A stretch of DNA of 36,930 nucleotides from Promethearchaeota archaeon (GCA_016839915.1 JAEOTH010000201.1:1-36930); one strand, 5' to 3'; counted from the first letter of the stretch, positions 20,310 through 28,931 are shown. The notes: generated by a model not told the origin, from the letters alone. Numbers and translations: made by a program.

Positions 20310-20318
20310 TTTATATAA
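20310..20318 (+). promoter_or_regulatory. TATA-like box for 317-residue gene
   Basis: TTTATATAA is centred about 34 nt before the ATG at 20348, which predicts a leader of less than about 10 nt. Confidence 0.4.
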
Positions 20319-20347
20319 AAAAGATAATTAAGTCCAATTAGATTCAA

Positions 20348-21301
20348 ATGAGTTTTTCGGATATTAAGGAAGATTTGGTAGATAGTTTATTGATCTTTTA
20401 TAGGAGAATTGAAGAATTACGTAAAACAAGATTTTTTAGTTTCTATAGAAATAACATCTCACAAATCTCTCTTCAATTTAATAGTAAAAAGCAATTTAAA
20501 ATAGATACAAGTGATTTAGAAGATAAAAATGATGAATTCTTAAGATCCTTTGTAGCCATCCTTCGTTTATTTCTCTTGGATATTGATAAATTTTCCCTTA
20601 GATATTTAGATGAGAACTACTTTAATTCTGACTCGGGTTTATTATATCAATTATTTCGTGATGAATCTATATTGTTTAATAAGTTGAGAACAGCTTTAAA
20701 CAATTTTCTTAATTCTAAACCCCAAGTTAATATAATTCGAAGTTTTCGAGATAAGAGTTATTCATTTGAATCTAATTTAGAAATGTTAAATGATTTCGCT
20801 TATGGTGGATTAATACATAGTAATCGCGATAAATTAGATAGATATTTTGTTTTTAATCTTAATGTAAATGAGGGAAAATATGCAATTGTATATCCACTAT
20901 ACAGAAATTACGTCATACATATTCTTTTAAATATAGTAAGCATAATCAATCAAATTTCTAGTTTTATTGTTGAAAAGATTATCTCAGAAATTTTAAATTA
21001 CCATATTAGTAAAGGCAACGAACAGTTTACCACGAATGCAATAAAAGCAAATACACATTATAATAGCGCATTATATATCGCAAATCGTCTTGAAGATTAT
21101 AAAAAGCGAATAATATTGCATAAAGCATTGGTAGAAATAAATTATACTCTAAAAAACGAGGATTTGGCAAAAGCTCATGAAAATAAAGCAGCTGACATAA
21201 AGAGAGCAATGGAAGGTCTACATCCCGATTTTTCAGATTACAAAGTATCTATAGACATTAAAAAAGGAGCTAAAGATCAATTTAAAAAAGATAAAAAATA
21301 A
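20348..21301 (+). CDS. Hypothetical 317-residue alpha-helical protein
   Basis: The sequence is helix-rich throughout, with no signal peptide and a very basic tail (KKGAKDQFKKDKK). Residues about 230-285 (NAIKANTHYNSALYIANRLEDYKKR ... LAKAHENKAADIKRAME) look like TPR-like helical pairs. A hydrophobic stretch at about 187-210 (YVIHILLNIVSIINQISSFIVEKII) is amphipathic or weakly membrane-seeking. I do not recognise the family. It lies directly downstream of the deoxyribosyltransferase/TIR-like gene but has its own TATA-like box, so a functional pairing is possible but not shown. Confidence 0.65.
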   Translation: MSFSDIKEDLVDSLLIFYRRIEELRKTRFFSFYRNNISQISLQFNSKKQFKIDTSDLEDKNDEFLRSFVAILRLFLLDIDKFSLRYLDENYFNSDSGLLYQLFRDESILFNKLRTALNNFLNSKPQVNIIRSFRDKSYSFESNLEMLNDFAYGGLIHSNRDKLDRYFVFNLNVNEGKYAIVYPLYRNYVIHILLNIVSIINQISSFIVEKIISEILNYHISKGNEQFTTNAIKANTHYNSALYIANRLEDYKKRIILHKALVEINYTLKNEDLAKAHENKAADIKRAMEGLHPDFSDYKVSIDIKKGAKDQFKKDKK

Positions 21302-21307
21302 AATAGG

Positions 21308-21442
21308 TTATTTTTTATTTTTAGCAGCAGCACGTTGGGCTCTCGCCCTGAATCCTTGATTTTTTCCGCTTCGGTCTGCATGAGACTGAATCCTACTTGC
21401 CGCTTTAGAGGTCATCTTACCCTTACCTTTTCCTTTTCCCAT
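21308..21442 (-). CDS. Very small SMP-like basic protein (44 residues)
   Basis: Minus-strand ATG at 21442, TAA at 21310-21308. AGGTG lies 6 nt before the ATG, a good SD. The product starts with a lysine/glycine run (GKGKGKGKM) and continues TSKAASRIQSHADRSGKNQG then FRARAQRAAAKNKK. The ASRIQS ... F+ARAQ+AA pattern is that of short SMP-type (seed-maturation-protein-like) proteins known from plants, fungi and some microbes; this is from memory of the family pattern. The role is unknown; a small, basic, probably disordered protein could be stress-related or bind nucleic acid. It lies 45 nt downstream of RNA element copy 1, in the same orientation, so its mRNA may carry that element as its leader. 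Confidence 0.75.
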   Translation of the reverse strand: MGKGKGKGKMTSKAASRIQSHADRSGKNQGFRARAQRAAAKNKK

Positions 21443-21476
21443 TTATTCCACCTTTTTTTCTTATTTTTAAAGGGAA

Positions 21477-21666
21477 GACTCCTGCCACCAAGACCTAAAC
21501 CCAAGGTCGGAAACAAAATAGGGGGAGGAGGGCGAAATCAGAGTGCGCGTTTACACACTACCAAAAGACAAAAATCCAAGGTAGCAGCAGGAGTCATAGT
21601 TCGCAATTTATTATGGTACATATTGTATTCATGGATGCTTGAGTTTGGCGTTCCTATTTTGTCAAG
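21477..21666 (-). ncRNA. Structured RNA element, copy 1 (upstream of SMP-like gene)
   Basis: Positions 21487-21601 match 33617-33731 with two differences in 115; beyond that the alignment continues without gaps but more diverged, to a conserved block (21650-21669). The core is clearly more GC-rich than its flanks. The minus-strand RNA can form AGUGUGU-AAAC-GCGCACU (21559-21542), using two G-U pairs that exist only on this strand, a 5-bp GACCU/AGGUC hairpin with 7-nt loop (21508-21492), and a closing 9-bp stem GACTCCTGC/GCAGGAGTC (21595-21587 with 21485-21477). A TATA box is 25 nt before the inferred 5' end. It could be an independent RNA or a 5' leader or riboswitch of the SMP-like gene. I do not recognise a known RNA family. 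Confidence 0.6.
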
Positions 21667-21677
21667 ATACATATAGT

Positions 21678-21929
21678 AACCCATCTATTTATAGTTTTTC
21701 AGGCATTTGGAGTTTAGAATTTTTGCTTTAAATATAGTAATTAAAAATCAAAAATTACGTACACTTTTCAATTTAATATTGATCAATTATATCAGACATA
21801 AGAATTTAAATAATTATCATGGATAAAGTATAATATAAGGCAAAAAGTTTGATAGATTGATATTAAATAATGCCAGGTGTTCAAGCGAGTCTATTATATA
21901 TGAGAGAAAATTAAGAACAGAATTTTATA
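21678..21929. other. Intergenic region between RNA copy 1 and TPR gene
   Basis: It holds the minus-strand promoter of RNA copy 1 and, to the right, the plus-strand promoter of the TPR gene. I see nothing else. Confidence 0.5.
21685..21700 (-). promoter_or_regulatory. BRE/TATA promoter of RNA copy 1
   Basis: On the minus strand GAAAAA (BRE-like) is followed by CTATAAATAG. The same promoter lies at exactly the same offset (12,130 bp) in copy 2. A second conserved block, TTTAAAGCAAAAATT, lies further upstream. Confidence 0.6.
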
Positions 21930-24095
21930 GTGATAAAATTGAGTGAAGATTTTAAAAATTTTTATAAGGATTACTTTTTAGATTATTGGGAATTAAAATA
22001 TAAGTTTCTAAAGGATAGGATTGAAAATTATAATAAACGGGATGAATTATTTGTTGACATCGACGGAATTGACACAATTCCAGACTATAAAAGGAAATTC
22101 GTAACTTTACTAAAGTTCGAGGTTCATTCTCTAAAATTTCAGATTATTGAGACCTTGTTTAGTTTTATTTTTGCATTAGAGAAATGCGATGATATAGATT
22201 TATGGTTTAATCTTAGTTTCCCTAGTAATGTTAGTGAAAGAAGTTTCGCTGCTTATGATAAAATTTCAGAATTTAAAAATTCATGGAAATTGGAAGATTA
22301 TTTAAAAAATGAAGTGGAATTAAATGAAGAATTGATTCCATATTGGAAATACGTGTTTTATTATGATAATGATCTATCTGCATGTGGAGTAGATGTTGAA
22401 ATTATTGAAAAAAAGATTATTAATCTCTTACACCAAATGTCTCAGACATTTGCAGATAGAGAAGATTATAATGCTTATAAACATGCACTGAGATGTTTTT
22501 CAACCTCATTATCCGTCTCAATAATACCACAAAATACAAATAGATCAATCCCTATCGGTTTTGCTAAGAATGGAATGAATTTTCTTACTAAAATAGTAAA
22601 AAAGGATGATATTGTTATTAATTCTACTTTTAAAGCTTTTTCTCCAAAAGAAGATTTATATTATATTCAAGAAGCAATGAAATTATTAAAGAATATCATA
22701 AATGTAAGAAAACCACATTTCTGTAATGAGCAAAGTGATGATATATATTATTGCGAAGAAGTTAAAGAGCCATATTACGTTTCTGATGACTATTCTTTAC
22801 CAAGGTTCTCAAGATCTACAACTTCTTTGAATACAATTTTAAGACAAGCAGATTATCATTACCACCAAAATAATATTGATAATGCAATAGTTTTTTTTGA
22901 AAAAGTACTTCAGATTGACAATACTAATCAGAGTGCAATTCTAGGTTTAGGGTATTGTTACTATAAACTTAAAGATTTTGACAATGCTATTAAATTCTTC
23001 AAGAAATACACATATAACAATAGAGCAGAATATTGGAAAAGAGCACAATATCATTTAGCATTATGTTATTATTCGAAAAATGATTTGAAGCTCACAGACG
23101 TTGAATTAAATAAATTAATAAACCATTTTCCAGATGATAAGGATAGCATACTTACTTATGCAAGATATTTTCTGGCAGACATAAAATTAAGATTAAATCA
23201 AAAATACTTTGAGGAAAATGGAAGAAATGATGTAAAATATGTTAAAGCAGCATCGAAATTATTAAAAAAAGCAGAAGAGAATAATTTCGAACATCCTGAA
23301 ATATGGTTTAAATTGGCTCTAGTCAAATCATATTTAGGACATTTTGAGTCTGCCAAGGAAATATATCAAAAGCTTAATCATTACTTTCCTGATGACTTAT
23401 CGACCAAATTAAATTTAGCTCACTTAGAAATTGACTCTGAAGGAGATTTAGATTACGCTGAAAGATTACTTCAAGAATGCTTAGAATTAAACAAAGATCA
23501 TTTTAATACATGGGTAGGTCTCTCTTTTTTAAAACAAAAGCAAGGTAAACTTGATGATTGTTTATATGCATGTAAGAAAGTGTTGGAACTATCAAATAAT
23601 CCAGAAGAAAAAAAGATTGCTAATAATATTATGGGTGGATATTATCGTGATTGTGGTGATTTTGAAAAAGCATTAGAGTGTTTTCGAAAATCTCTTGAAA
23701 TCGATAAAAACTTTGATTACGCATTAGAAGGATATATACAATGTTTATTGAACCTCAAAAGGTATGGAGAAATTGATGAACTTACTAAAAGCTTAGAATA
23801 TAATAAAGTAAATAGATATAATTTAAAAGCAAGAGGATATGCACTCTCTTTTATGGATAAACATGAAGAAGCCTTGGAATTGATTGATAAATGTATTGAA
23901 ATTTTTACAGATGATTTGAGATACTTAAGCGACCTATATGATTCTAAAGGAGATTTTCTAGTAAGAAGTGGAAATATTATAAAAGCTCTGGATTACTATC
24001 AGAAATCCTTGAATACTGGAGATGGAGATTATGAGTTTAATTCTGAAACAAGGGAAAAAATTAAAAAATATAGCCCTAAAAAACTAGAAGAATAA
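21930..24095 (+). CDS. TPR-repeat protein (721 residues)
   Basis: The start is GTG at 21930; no ATG lies in frame until well inside the protein. Residues 1 to about 290 are helical and unrecognised, with aromatic-rich segments (NFYKDYFLDYWELKYKFLKDR). From about 300 to 700 the sequence is a TPR solenoid with G/A/Y-spaced helix pairs, e.g. YHQNNIDNAIVFFEKVLQID, GLGYCYYKLKDFDNAIKFFK, LALVKSYLGHFESAKEIYQK and GGYYRDCGDFEKALECFRKS. No catalytic domain is visible, so it is probably a cytoplasmic scaffold. It is flanked by defence-type genes and is convergent with the Orc1-like gene. The partner of the solenoid is unknown; the N-terminal domain may be the specific part. Confidence 0.8.
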   Translation: MIKLSEDFKNFYKDYFLDYWELKYKFLKDRIENYNKRDELFVDIDGIDTIPDYKRKFVTLLKFEVHSLKFQIIETLFSFIFALEKCDDIDLWFNLSFPSNVSERSFAAYDKISEFKNSWKLEDYLKNEVELNEELIPYWKYVFYYDNDLSACGVDVEIIEKKIINLLHQMSQTFADREDYNAYKHALRCFSTSLSVSIIPQNTNRSIPIGFAKNGMNFLTKIVKKDDIVINSTFKAFSPKEDLYYIQEAMKLLKNIINVRKPHFCNEQSDDIYYCEEVKEPYYVSDDYSLPRFSRSTTSLNTILRQADYHYHQNNIDNAIVFFEKVLQIDNTNQSAILGLGYCYYKLKDFDNAIKFFKKYTYNNRAEYWKRAQYHLALCYYSKNDLKLTDVELNKLINHFPDDKDSILTYARYFLADIKLRLNQKYFEENGRNDVKYVKAASKLLKKAEENNFEHPEIWFKLALVKSYLGHFESAKEIYQKLNHYFPDDLSTKLNLAHLEIDSEGDLDYAERLLQECLELNKDHFNTWVGLSFLKQKQGKLDDCLYACKKVLELSNNPEEKKIANNIMGGYYRDCGDFEKALECFRKSLEIDKNFDYALEGYIQCLLNLKRYGEIDELTKSLEYNKVNRYNLKARGYALSFMDKHEEALELIDKCIEIFTDDLRYLSDLYDSKGDFLVRSGNIIKALDYYQKSLNTGDGDYEFNSETREKIKKYSPKKLEE

Positions 24096-24301
24096 CTTTC
24101 GAATTTTCGAATTTTATTCAGCTTGAGATACCAAGAATAAAACTCTTAATGATTTAACATTTAATCAATTCTAAAAGATTAATATATCGTTAATAAAAAA
24201 AGATTTATCGAGGCCTTTACTGATATAAAAGTTGATATATATTTAAATTCCTTTAAATATTTGATTGAATGAATACCAATCTAATTTTTAAATGCAAATT
24301 A

Positions 24302-25462
24302 TTAAGAATACAAATTTGTATATTTGTTTGAATAAGAAGGAACGGATAGATTTAGATTATTTACTATGCTCTGAAACTGAAATAAGTCAATCGTGAAAAA
24401 AATTATATCATTTTCATAAGGTTCCTTTCCTAAAATTCTATTCTCGCTACAAAACAAGCAATTTTTTTCCATTAGATTTAAAAATTTTTTTAAATTATCA
24501 TAATTTCTTTTTTTATCAAAATAATCGCAAGCACCTTCATAAATTTTTACTAGATCACTTGAGCTTATACCAAATTTTTTGTAAATAAAGTTATGAAGAA
24601 ATTTGCTATACTCTTCTGTGAGGTCTCTCAGAAACTTTTTATATACTTCTGTGCAATCCAAAAAAAAGTTTTTTAAAAAGATTTCATCAAAAATAAAATC
24701 ATCAATACAATTTCCAATGATTTGTGAAACGTTATAATTAAATAAACCTTGACAGCTTATTTTGAGATAAGTTTCTTTTAGAATGCTATTGATTCTTCCA
24801 GGGTTATTAACTTTATGTTGAATACATTGAGCAGTAATATATTTTATATATTCTAAGTTTACTTGGTTGAAATTTGCTTGCTCACAAAAAAAAATGCCGA
24901 TATCGATTAATTTTGTGTATCCGAATGGTTTTAATTGAAAGGGATCTTGACAAAATTCATAAATACTTCTAAGGTTTTTTTTTAATTTACCGTTACATGT
25001 CCCAAAAAAATAAATTTTATTCCTTTTGCAATTTTTAACTATCTTTTTCAATAAATTTGAATTAAGTTTTTCGACATTATTGACTACTAATGCATAATAA
25101 GCGTATTTTTTTCTATTATTAAGTAAAAATTCAATCTCTGGAATTCTATGGAGCAAGCTTGGGTTTAAGGAAAGTTTATTTGTAATAAAATTAAAACACT
25201 CATCCATCAACATGTTTGAATCGTTATTTCGACCATCAATGCAAAGAGCACAACTTTCCAACATATCAAAAAATTTTTTCACAGATTTAATCTCGAAAAC
25301 TCTTTTACCTTCACCTTTTTCTCCTTGGATAATTATAGGTTTAAAATCTGCATCTTCAATCGAGTTTTTAATAGAATTTTGGAATTGTGATATCTCCCTT
25401 TCTCTATGTAATAGCTCTGGAGGTATATATGATGGTAAAAATATTTCAGGTAGGATGCTCAA
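24302..25462 (-). CDS. Degenerate Orc1/Cdc6-like AAA+ protein
   Basis: Residues 10-35 (PSYIPPELLHREREISQFQNSI) and 153-180 (FGTCNGKLKKNL ... DPFQLKPF) match the start and sensor-1/arginine region of archaeal Orc1/Cdc6 initiators, and 205-245 fit the lid helices (ITAQCIQHKVNNPGRINSILKETY). The active site is damaged: Walker A reads G47-EKGEGK-R54 with R in place of T/S, and Walker B reads ALVVNNVEKL where an acidic pair (DE) is expected. ATP hydrolysis is therefore doubtful, though the fold is kept. The C-terminal 130 residues have helix-rich but unclear winged-helix character. It might be a decoy, regulator or plasmid/virus-derived initiator. A perfect palindrome lies about 150 nt upstream of its start. 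Confidence 0.75.
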   Translation of the reverse strand: MSILPEIFLPSYIPPELLHREREISQFQNSIKNSIEDADFKPIIIQGEKGEGKRVFEIKSVKKFFDMLESCALCIDGRNNDSNMLMDECFNFITNKLSLNPSLLHRIPEIEFLLNNRKKYAYYALVVNNVEKLNSNLLKKIVKNCKRNKIYFFGTCNGKLKKNLRSIYEFCQDPFQLKPFGYTKLIDIGIFFCEQANFNQVNLEYIKYITAQCIQHKVNNPGRINSILKETYLKISCQGLFNYNVSQIIGNCIDDFIFDEIFLKNFFLDCTEVYKKFLRDLTEEYSKFLHNFIYKKFGISSSDLVKIYEGACDYFDKKRNYDNLKKFLNLMEKNCLFCSENRILGKEPYENDIIFFTIDLFQFQSIVNNLNLSVPSYSNKYTNLYS

Positions 25463-25772
25463 ATTTGAAACAACTATTTAAAAGATCTTTACCTTAATAT
25501 GGTACTCTAATTATAAAAACAGCTCGAAAAAAATGTTTGCTACTAAGGAGAGTTATATATTAACTATCTTACGGTTATATGTCATTAAATTTATGTTGTA
25601 AAAATTAACTTAATCATAAACGTTTATGATTTTTTTTCTTTACAAATTATAGAATTTTTCCTTAAGTAGTAAAGAAAATAACTTATTCTCATCCTAATAG
25701 ATTCTTTTTTATATTTCTATTAGTATTAAAATAATGAAATGTCTAGAATTAAGAGAATAATTTATAAATCAG
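25463..25772. other. Divergent promoter region beside Orc1-like gene
   Basis: This 310-bp AT-rich gap must hold promoters in both directions (a TATA-like TTTTTATATTTC near 25706 would serve the plus-strand gene) and contains a 20-bp perfect palindrome. Confidence 0.5.
25612..25631. repeat. Perfect 20-bp palindrome beside Orc1-like gene
   Basis: AATCATAAACGTTTATGATT reads the same on both strands without a spacer and is followed by a T-run. It could be an operator, a replication-initiator site or a terminator stem. It does not resemble the usual archaeal ORB sequence. Confidence 0.6.
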
Positions 25773-27851
25773 ATGCTTATGGATTTCGATATCTTTAAAC
25801 CGTTAAATAAATTGCCTACTAAATTATTAGTATATTCAAAGGAGGATTTTAGAGAAGAGGAGTTAAAATTAATTAAAGCATATTGTGACTCCTTATCTAA
25901 TCGTATTTCTCATAATGATAGACATTTATTATTTGAAAATAAAATCCCTAAACCAAAAGATTTATCCTTAGAGGGGGATTTAAAATGTGGCTTTAACTTA
26001 CTTAAAGAAAAAAGAATGACTATAGAAAATGGTCTTTGTTTCAGAACTATTTTGTATTATGAAGAATATTTAACTGGTAAGCTAGAATATACTAATAACC
26101 TTTGTAAATTAATTGAAACTATAATAAGAAACGAGGTTGAAATTAAAAATCCTAATACTACTTTTTTATCGTTTATAGGAAGTTATTATAATAGACACTT
26201 ACTTAAATCTTTTTTTTTAGCTTATATATTAAACGATCTAGGTTATATCCAAATATCCTTTGGATTGCCTGATTATGTTCGTAAGGATTATCGTTATTAT
26301 CAAGATTTAAAGATTTATGAGATTACGGATAAGTGTAGGGATTTTTATAGAAATATCTGTCCACTTCAAAGGTTTAAGGAATTAGTCACTTATATTAAAC
26401 GACTTAAAGATAATTACCTTTTTGAAAGTTATTCTAATATACAAGTAAGAATTACTGCGTTAGCTCGTGATTCATTTTGGGAAATCATATACATAAGATT
26501 TGACTTTACTAACGAGCAAACTTTAATTAAAAAACCCAGATACTCTTATCCCAATAAAGAGGTTGTTTTGTTTGAAGAAATAATTGAATTAGAAAAATTA
26601 ATTAGCGGCTTTAAAGTAGAAGATAGTCTTTTAACATATAATTCTGCAGAATTTAAATTTGAATTTGTATATTTCATTAAATTTCCATCCAATTTTTTAA
26701 AATTTAAAGAATTGATGAAACCAACTTTTCAATTACAACGAATAGAATGCAAAGATCCTTTAAATTTTATTTATTTTAACTTGTTAACATCATATTTAGG
26801 AAATAAATGTGAATTTGACTTTAAAGAGATAATGAAAAAGGAATTTAGGGATGATACGACCAAAATAATAAAAAGCTCCACTGAGGTAATTAATGAATTT
26901 ATGGGATATAATCTTAATTCTTTATCCTTACCCTTTATTATAGGAGTATATCCTATTAAATCATTTGAAATCTTAAATATAGTGTTAGGAGAAAATATCA
27001 AAAAAAAAATTAAGATCACATGGACTGTAAATCCAGAATATGATACATATTTCAGATGTAAAACAACAATTAATGGTATCCAATACGAAATTCCTAAAGA
27101 AGGGATCGATATTACTATCGATGAAAATAGCCCTAGATCTTTTCCTTGCGATATTCAGTGGAATGGAAAATCAGATTTAGTCTCATCAGATGAGATTTTA
27201 GCTAAGGTTGACATTAAGAATCCATACTATAAAGAAAAAAGCATAAAAGAGTATAAAGGAACAGTTTTTGAAAAAATAAATAGGCACTTAAAAGAAGCGG
27301 GAATCCTAGAAAAAGAGCCAAGAAATATTCAAGATAAAACCTGGAAATTGCTTTTAGAATATTTGGGAAGATTGCTGATTCAGTCATATAATAAAAAAAA
27401 TTCTTTTCTAAAATCAGCAGAAGAATGGAAAAAAGAAATAGAAATGCATGAATGGTTTCATATAAAGTTTCAAGTATTTAAACAGGAACACAATTTCATT
27501 ACTTACCACACGGAGGCAGAATCTGGTGGAGGGAAATGTGAACACTTCATAAATTATATTCCAATTGAAGATAAAATTGTGGATAAATCAGATAATAAGG
27601 AGATGAAGGCTTTTTTAGAAGAGCAATATAAAAAATATTATTCACAGATTAGAAGATATATGGGTGGGCAACAGAGTAAATATGGAATTCTTCTAATTAC
27701 CGATAAAAGAGAAGGGATTAAAAATGATGTTATCAGAGCATCAGTGCCTGAGAATTGTTTAATATTTCAATACAATGAAAGAGATGATTTATGGTGTGCC
27801 GTTTTTGCCTTTCAAGTATTATTAAAATCCCCGTCACAGCTGAAGGCATAA
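25773..27851 (+). CDS. Large protein with C-terminal PD-(D/E)XK-like nuclease domain
   Basis: The 692-residue product has an unrecognised N-terminal and central part (about 1-480). It is cytoplasmic, with a beta-rich segment at about 410-470 that resembles a ligand-binding or Ig-like fold. The C-terminus (about 560-690) has nuclease-like order: E581 and E583, a G585-G586-G587 turn, acidic E590, then E599-D600-K601 (ExK), and after a helix Q625-IRR-Y629 (QxxxY) and a strand YGILLITD. E replaces the usual D of motif II, so activity is less certain. It heads a plus-strand run with the AbiTii/HEPN-like and TPR-CHAT genes (gaps 103 and 38 nt). An ATG 6 nt further in (25779) is an alternative start. 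Probable role: DNA sensor or effector (inference). Confidence 0.6.
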   Translation: MLMDFDIFKPLNKLPTKLLVYSKEDFREEELKLIKAYCDSLSNRISHNDRHLLFENKIPKPKDLSLEGDLKCGFNLLKEKRMTIENGLCFRTILYYEEYLTGKLEYTNNLCKLIETIIRNEVEIKNPNTTFLSFIGSYYNRHLLKSFFLAYILNDLGYIQISFGLPDYVRKDYRYYQDLKIYEITDKCRDFYRNICPLQRFKELVTYIKRLKDNYLFESYSNIQVRITALARDSFWEIIYIRFDFTNEQTLIKKPRYSYPNKEVVLFEEIIELEKLISGFKVEDSLLTYNSAEFKFEFVYFIKFPSNFLKFKELMKPTFQLQRIECKDPLNFIYFNLLTSYLGNKCEFDFKEIMKKEFRDDTTKIIKSSTEVINEFMGYNLNSLSLPFIIGVYPIKSFEILNIVLGENIKKKIKITWTVNPEYDTYFRCKTTINGIQYEIPKEGIDITIDENSPRSFPCDIQWNGKSDLVSSDEILAKVDIKNPYYKEKSIKEYKGTVFEKINRHLKEAGILEKEPRNIQDKTWKLLLEYLGRLLIQSYNKKNSFLKSAEEWKKEIEMHEWFHIKFQVFKQEHNFITYHTEAESGGGKCEHFINYIPIEDKIVDKSDNKEMKAFLEEQYKKYYSQIRRYMGGQQSKYGILLITDKREGIKNDVIRASVPENCLIFQYNERDDLWCAVFAFQVLLKSPSQLKA

Positions 27852-27954
27852 GGATTATAACATATTTGAATTTCAGTGAAATTTCAATAAAGCAGTTAGA
27901 ATTATATTTTAAAATTATTATATTAAGTATAAAAAAGTCAAAAATCAATACCAT

Positions 27955-28893
27955 ATGAAAAGAAACTCCCTTGATTTAGATAATGTTAAAAAAGATGTCT
28001 ATAAGAAAGATAAAATAGTAGAAAATCTAAAATTAATTAAAAAAATCTCTAAAAATAATAACTATTTAAGTGTTTTATATTGGATCAATGCAGAATTAGA
28101 AGGATATGATGATAAAGAATTTCGATTACCATATCGTAAAATCCGAAAAAATGTATTGAAGCATGCTTCTAAATTTTTTCTTGAGAGACTCAACAAGAAA
28201 TTAGAATATATCACAGATCCTATAGGAAAAATAATCAAATGGACAGAACGAGATAAAATAACATACAAATCGACTAACTTTTGGGGTACTACCTTAACAA
28301 TTACAATATATAAATCTGAATTAGACGATGTTTTACAAGGAGTAATGAGAAAAATTGCTGATTTTTTTCTTTTGTATGACAAAGATCAGAAATTAATCGA
28401 AAAAGAGTTTAATTTCCTTCCAGATGATAATTATGAAGAATTCAAAGAGAAAACTAATAAAGAAACATTAGATATCGATCTAGGCAAGTTAAATCAATTC
28501 TTATACGATTATAAAGAGAAAGAAATATTTAAAGAGAGCTTAAAAGATCTAATACGTTTTGAATATGAGAAGAAATTCAAATATGCTATAATTCTTATGG
28601 GGTCAATTTTAGAATTTCTGTTAATAAGATATTATGCTGTCAATAATATAGAATTAAGTTCGGTGTATGGTAAGAAACGTTATTATAAATTCTCGGAACT
28701 TGTGAATTATGCCATTAAAACTGATTTCATGAATGAAAAAAAAAGATGGGAAATAGTTCAATCTTATTTACGTGATTTTAGGAATCAAATTCACCTTATT
28801 AATGAAATGCGCGAAAGGAGAATAGATGAGAAATGGTATGAAACGCTAAAACCTGTTTTTGAGTTTTTATACGATAAATTTAAACATTTTTAA
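27955..28893 (+). CDS. AbiTii-like / HEPN-like protein
   Basis: Residues 38-61 (LSVLYWINAELEGY then FRLPYRKIR) fit the AbiTii domain, an N-terminal helical domain known from abortive-infection proteins. The C-terminal third (about 200-312) resembles a DUF4145/HEPN-type helical domain: YAIILMGSILEFLLIRYY, then R273-D-F-R276-N-Q-I-H280, which meets the HEPN RNase motif Rx4-6H (R273 to H280) and the RNxxH form. HEPN proteins are commonly RNA-cleaving toxins; that role is inferred here. It has no signal peptide or true membrane helix. It sits between the PD-(D/E)XK-like gene and the TPR-CHAT gene in one orientation, so it may be the effector or proteolytic substrate of the latter. Confidence 0.65.
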   Translation: MKRNSLDLDNVKKDVYKKDKIVENLKLIKKISKNNNYLSVLYWINAELEGYDDKEFRLPYRKIRKNVLKHASKFFLERLNKKLEYITDPIGKIIKWTERDKITYKSTNFWGTTLTITIYKSELDDVLQGVMRKIADFFLLYDKDQKLIEKEFNFLPDDNYEEFKEKTNKETLDIDLGKLNQFLYDYKEKEIFKESLKDLIRFEYEKKFKYAIILMGSILEFLLIRYYAVNNIELSSVYGKKRYYKFSELVNYAIKTDFMNEKKRWEIVQSYLRDFRNQIHLINEMRERRIDEKWYETLKPVFEFLYDKFKHF

Positions 28894-28931
28894 TAATTTT
28901 AGGAAGAATCTAGGGTAAGAATTACTGATAA

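Noticed and set aside
21335-21676. 113-residue plus-strand frame
   Set aside because: It runs antisense through the SMP-like gene and the RNA element; arginine/proline-rich translation without SD or promoter.
21477-21700. RNA element as TnpB omega-RNA, tRNA, SRP or RNase P RNA
   Set aside because: No transposase gene nearby and none of the conserved motifs of those RNAs could be matched by eye.
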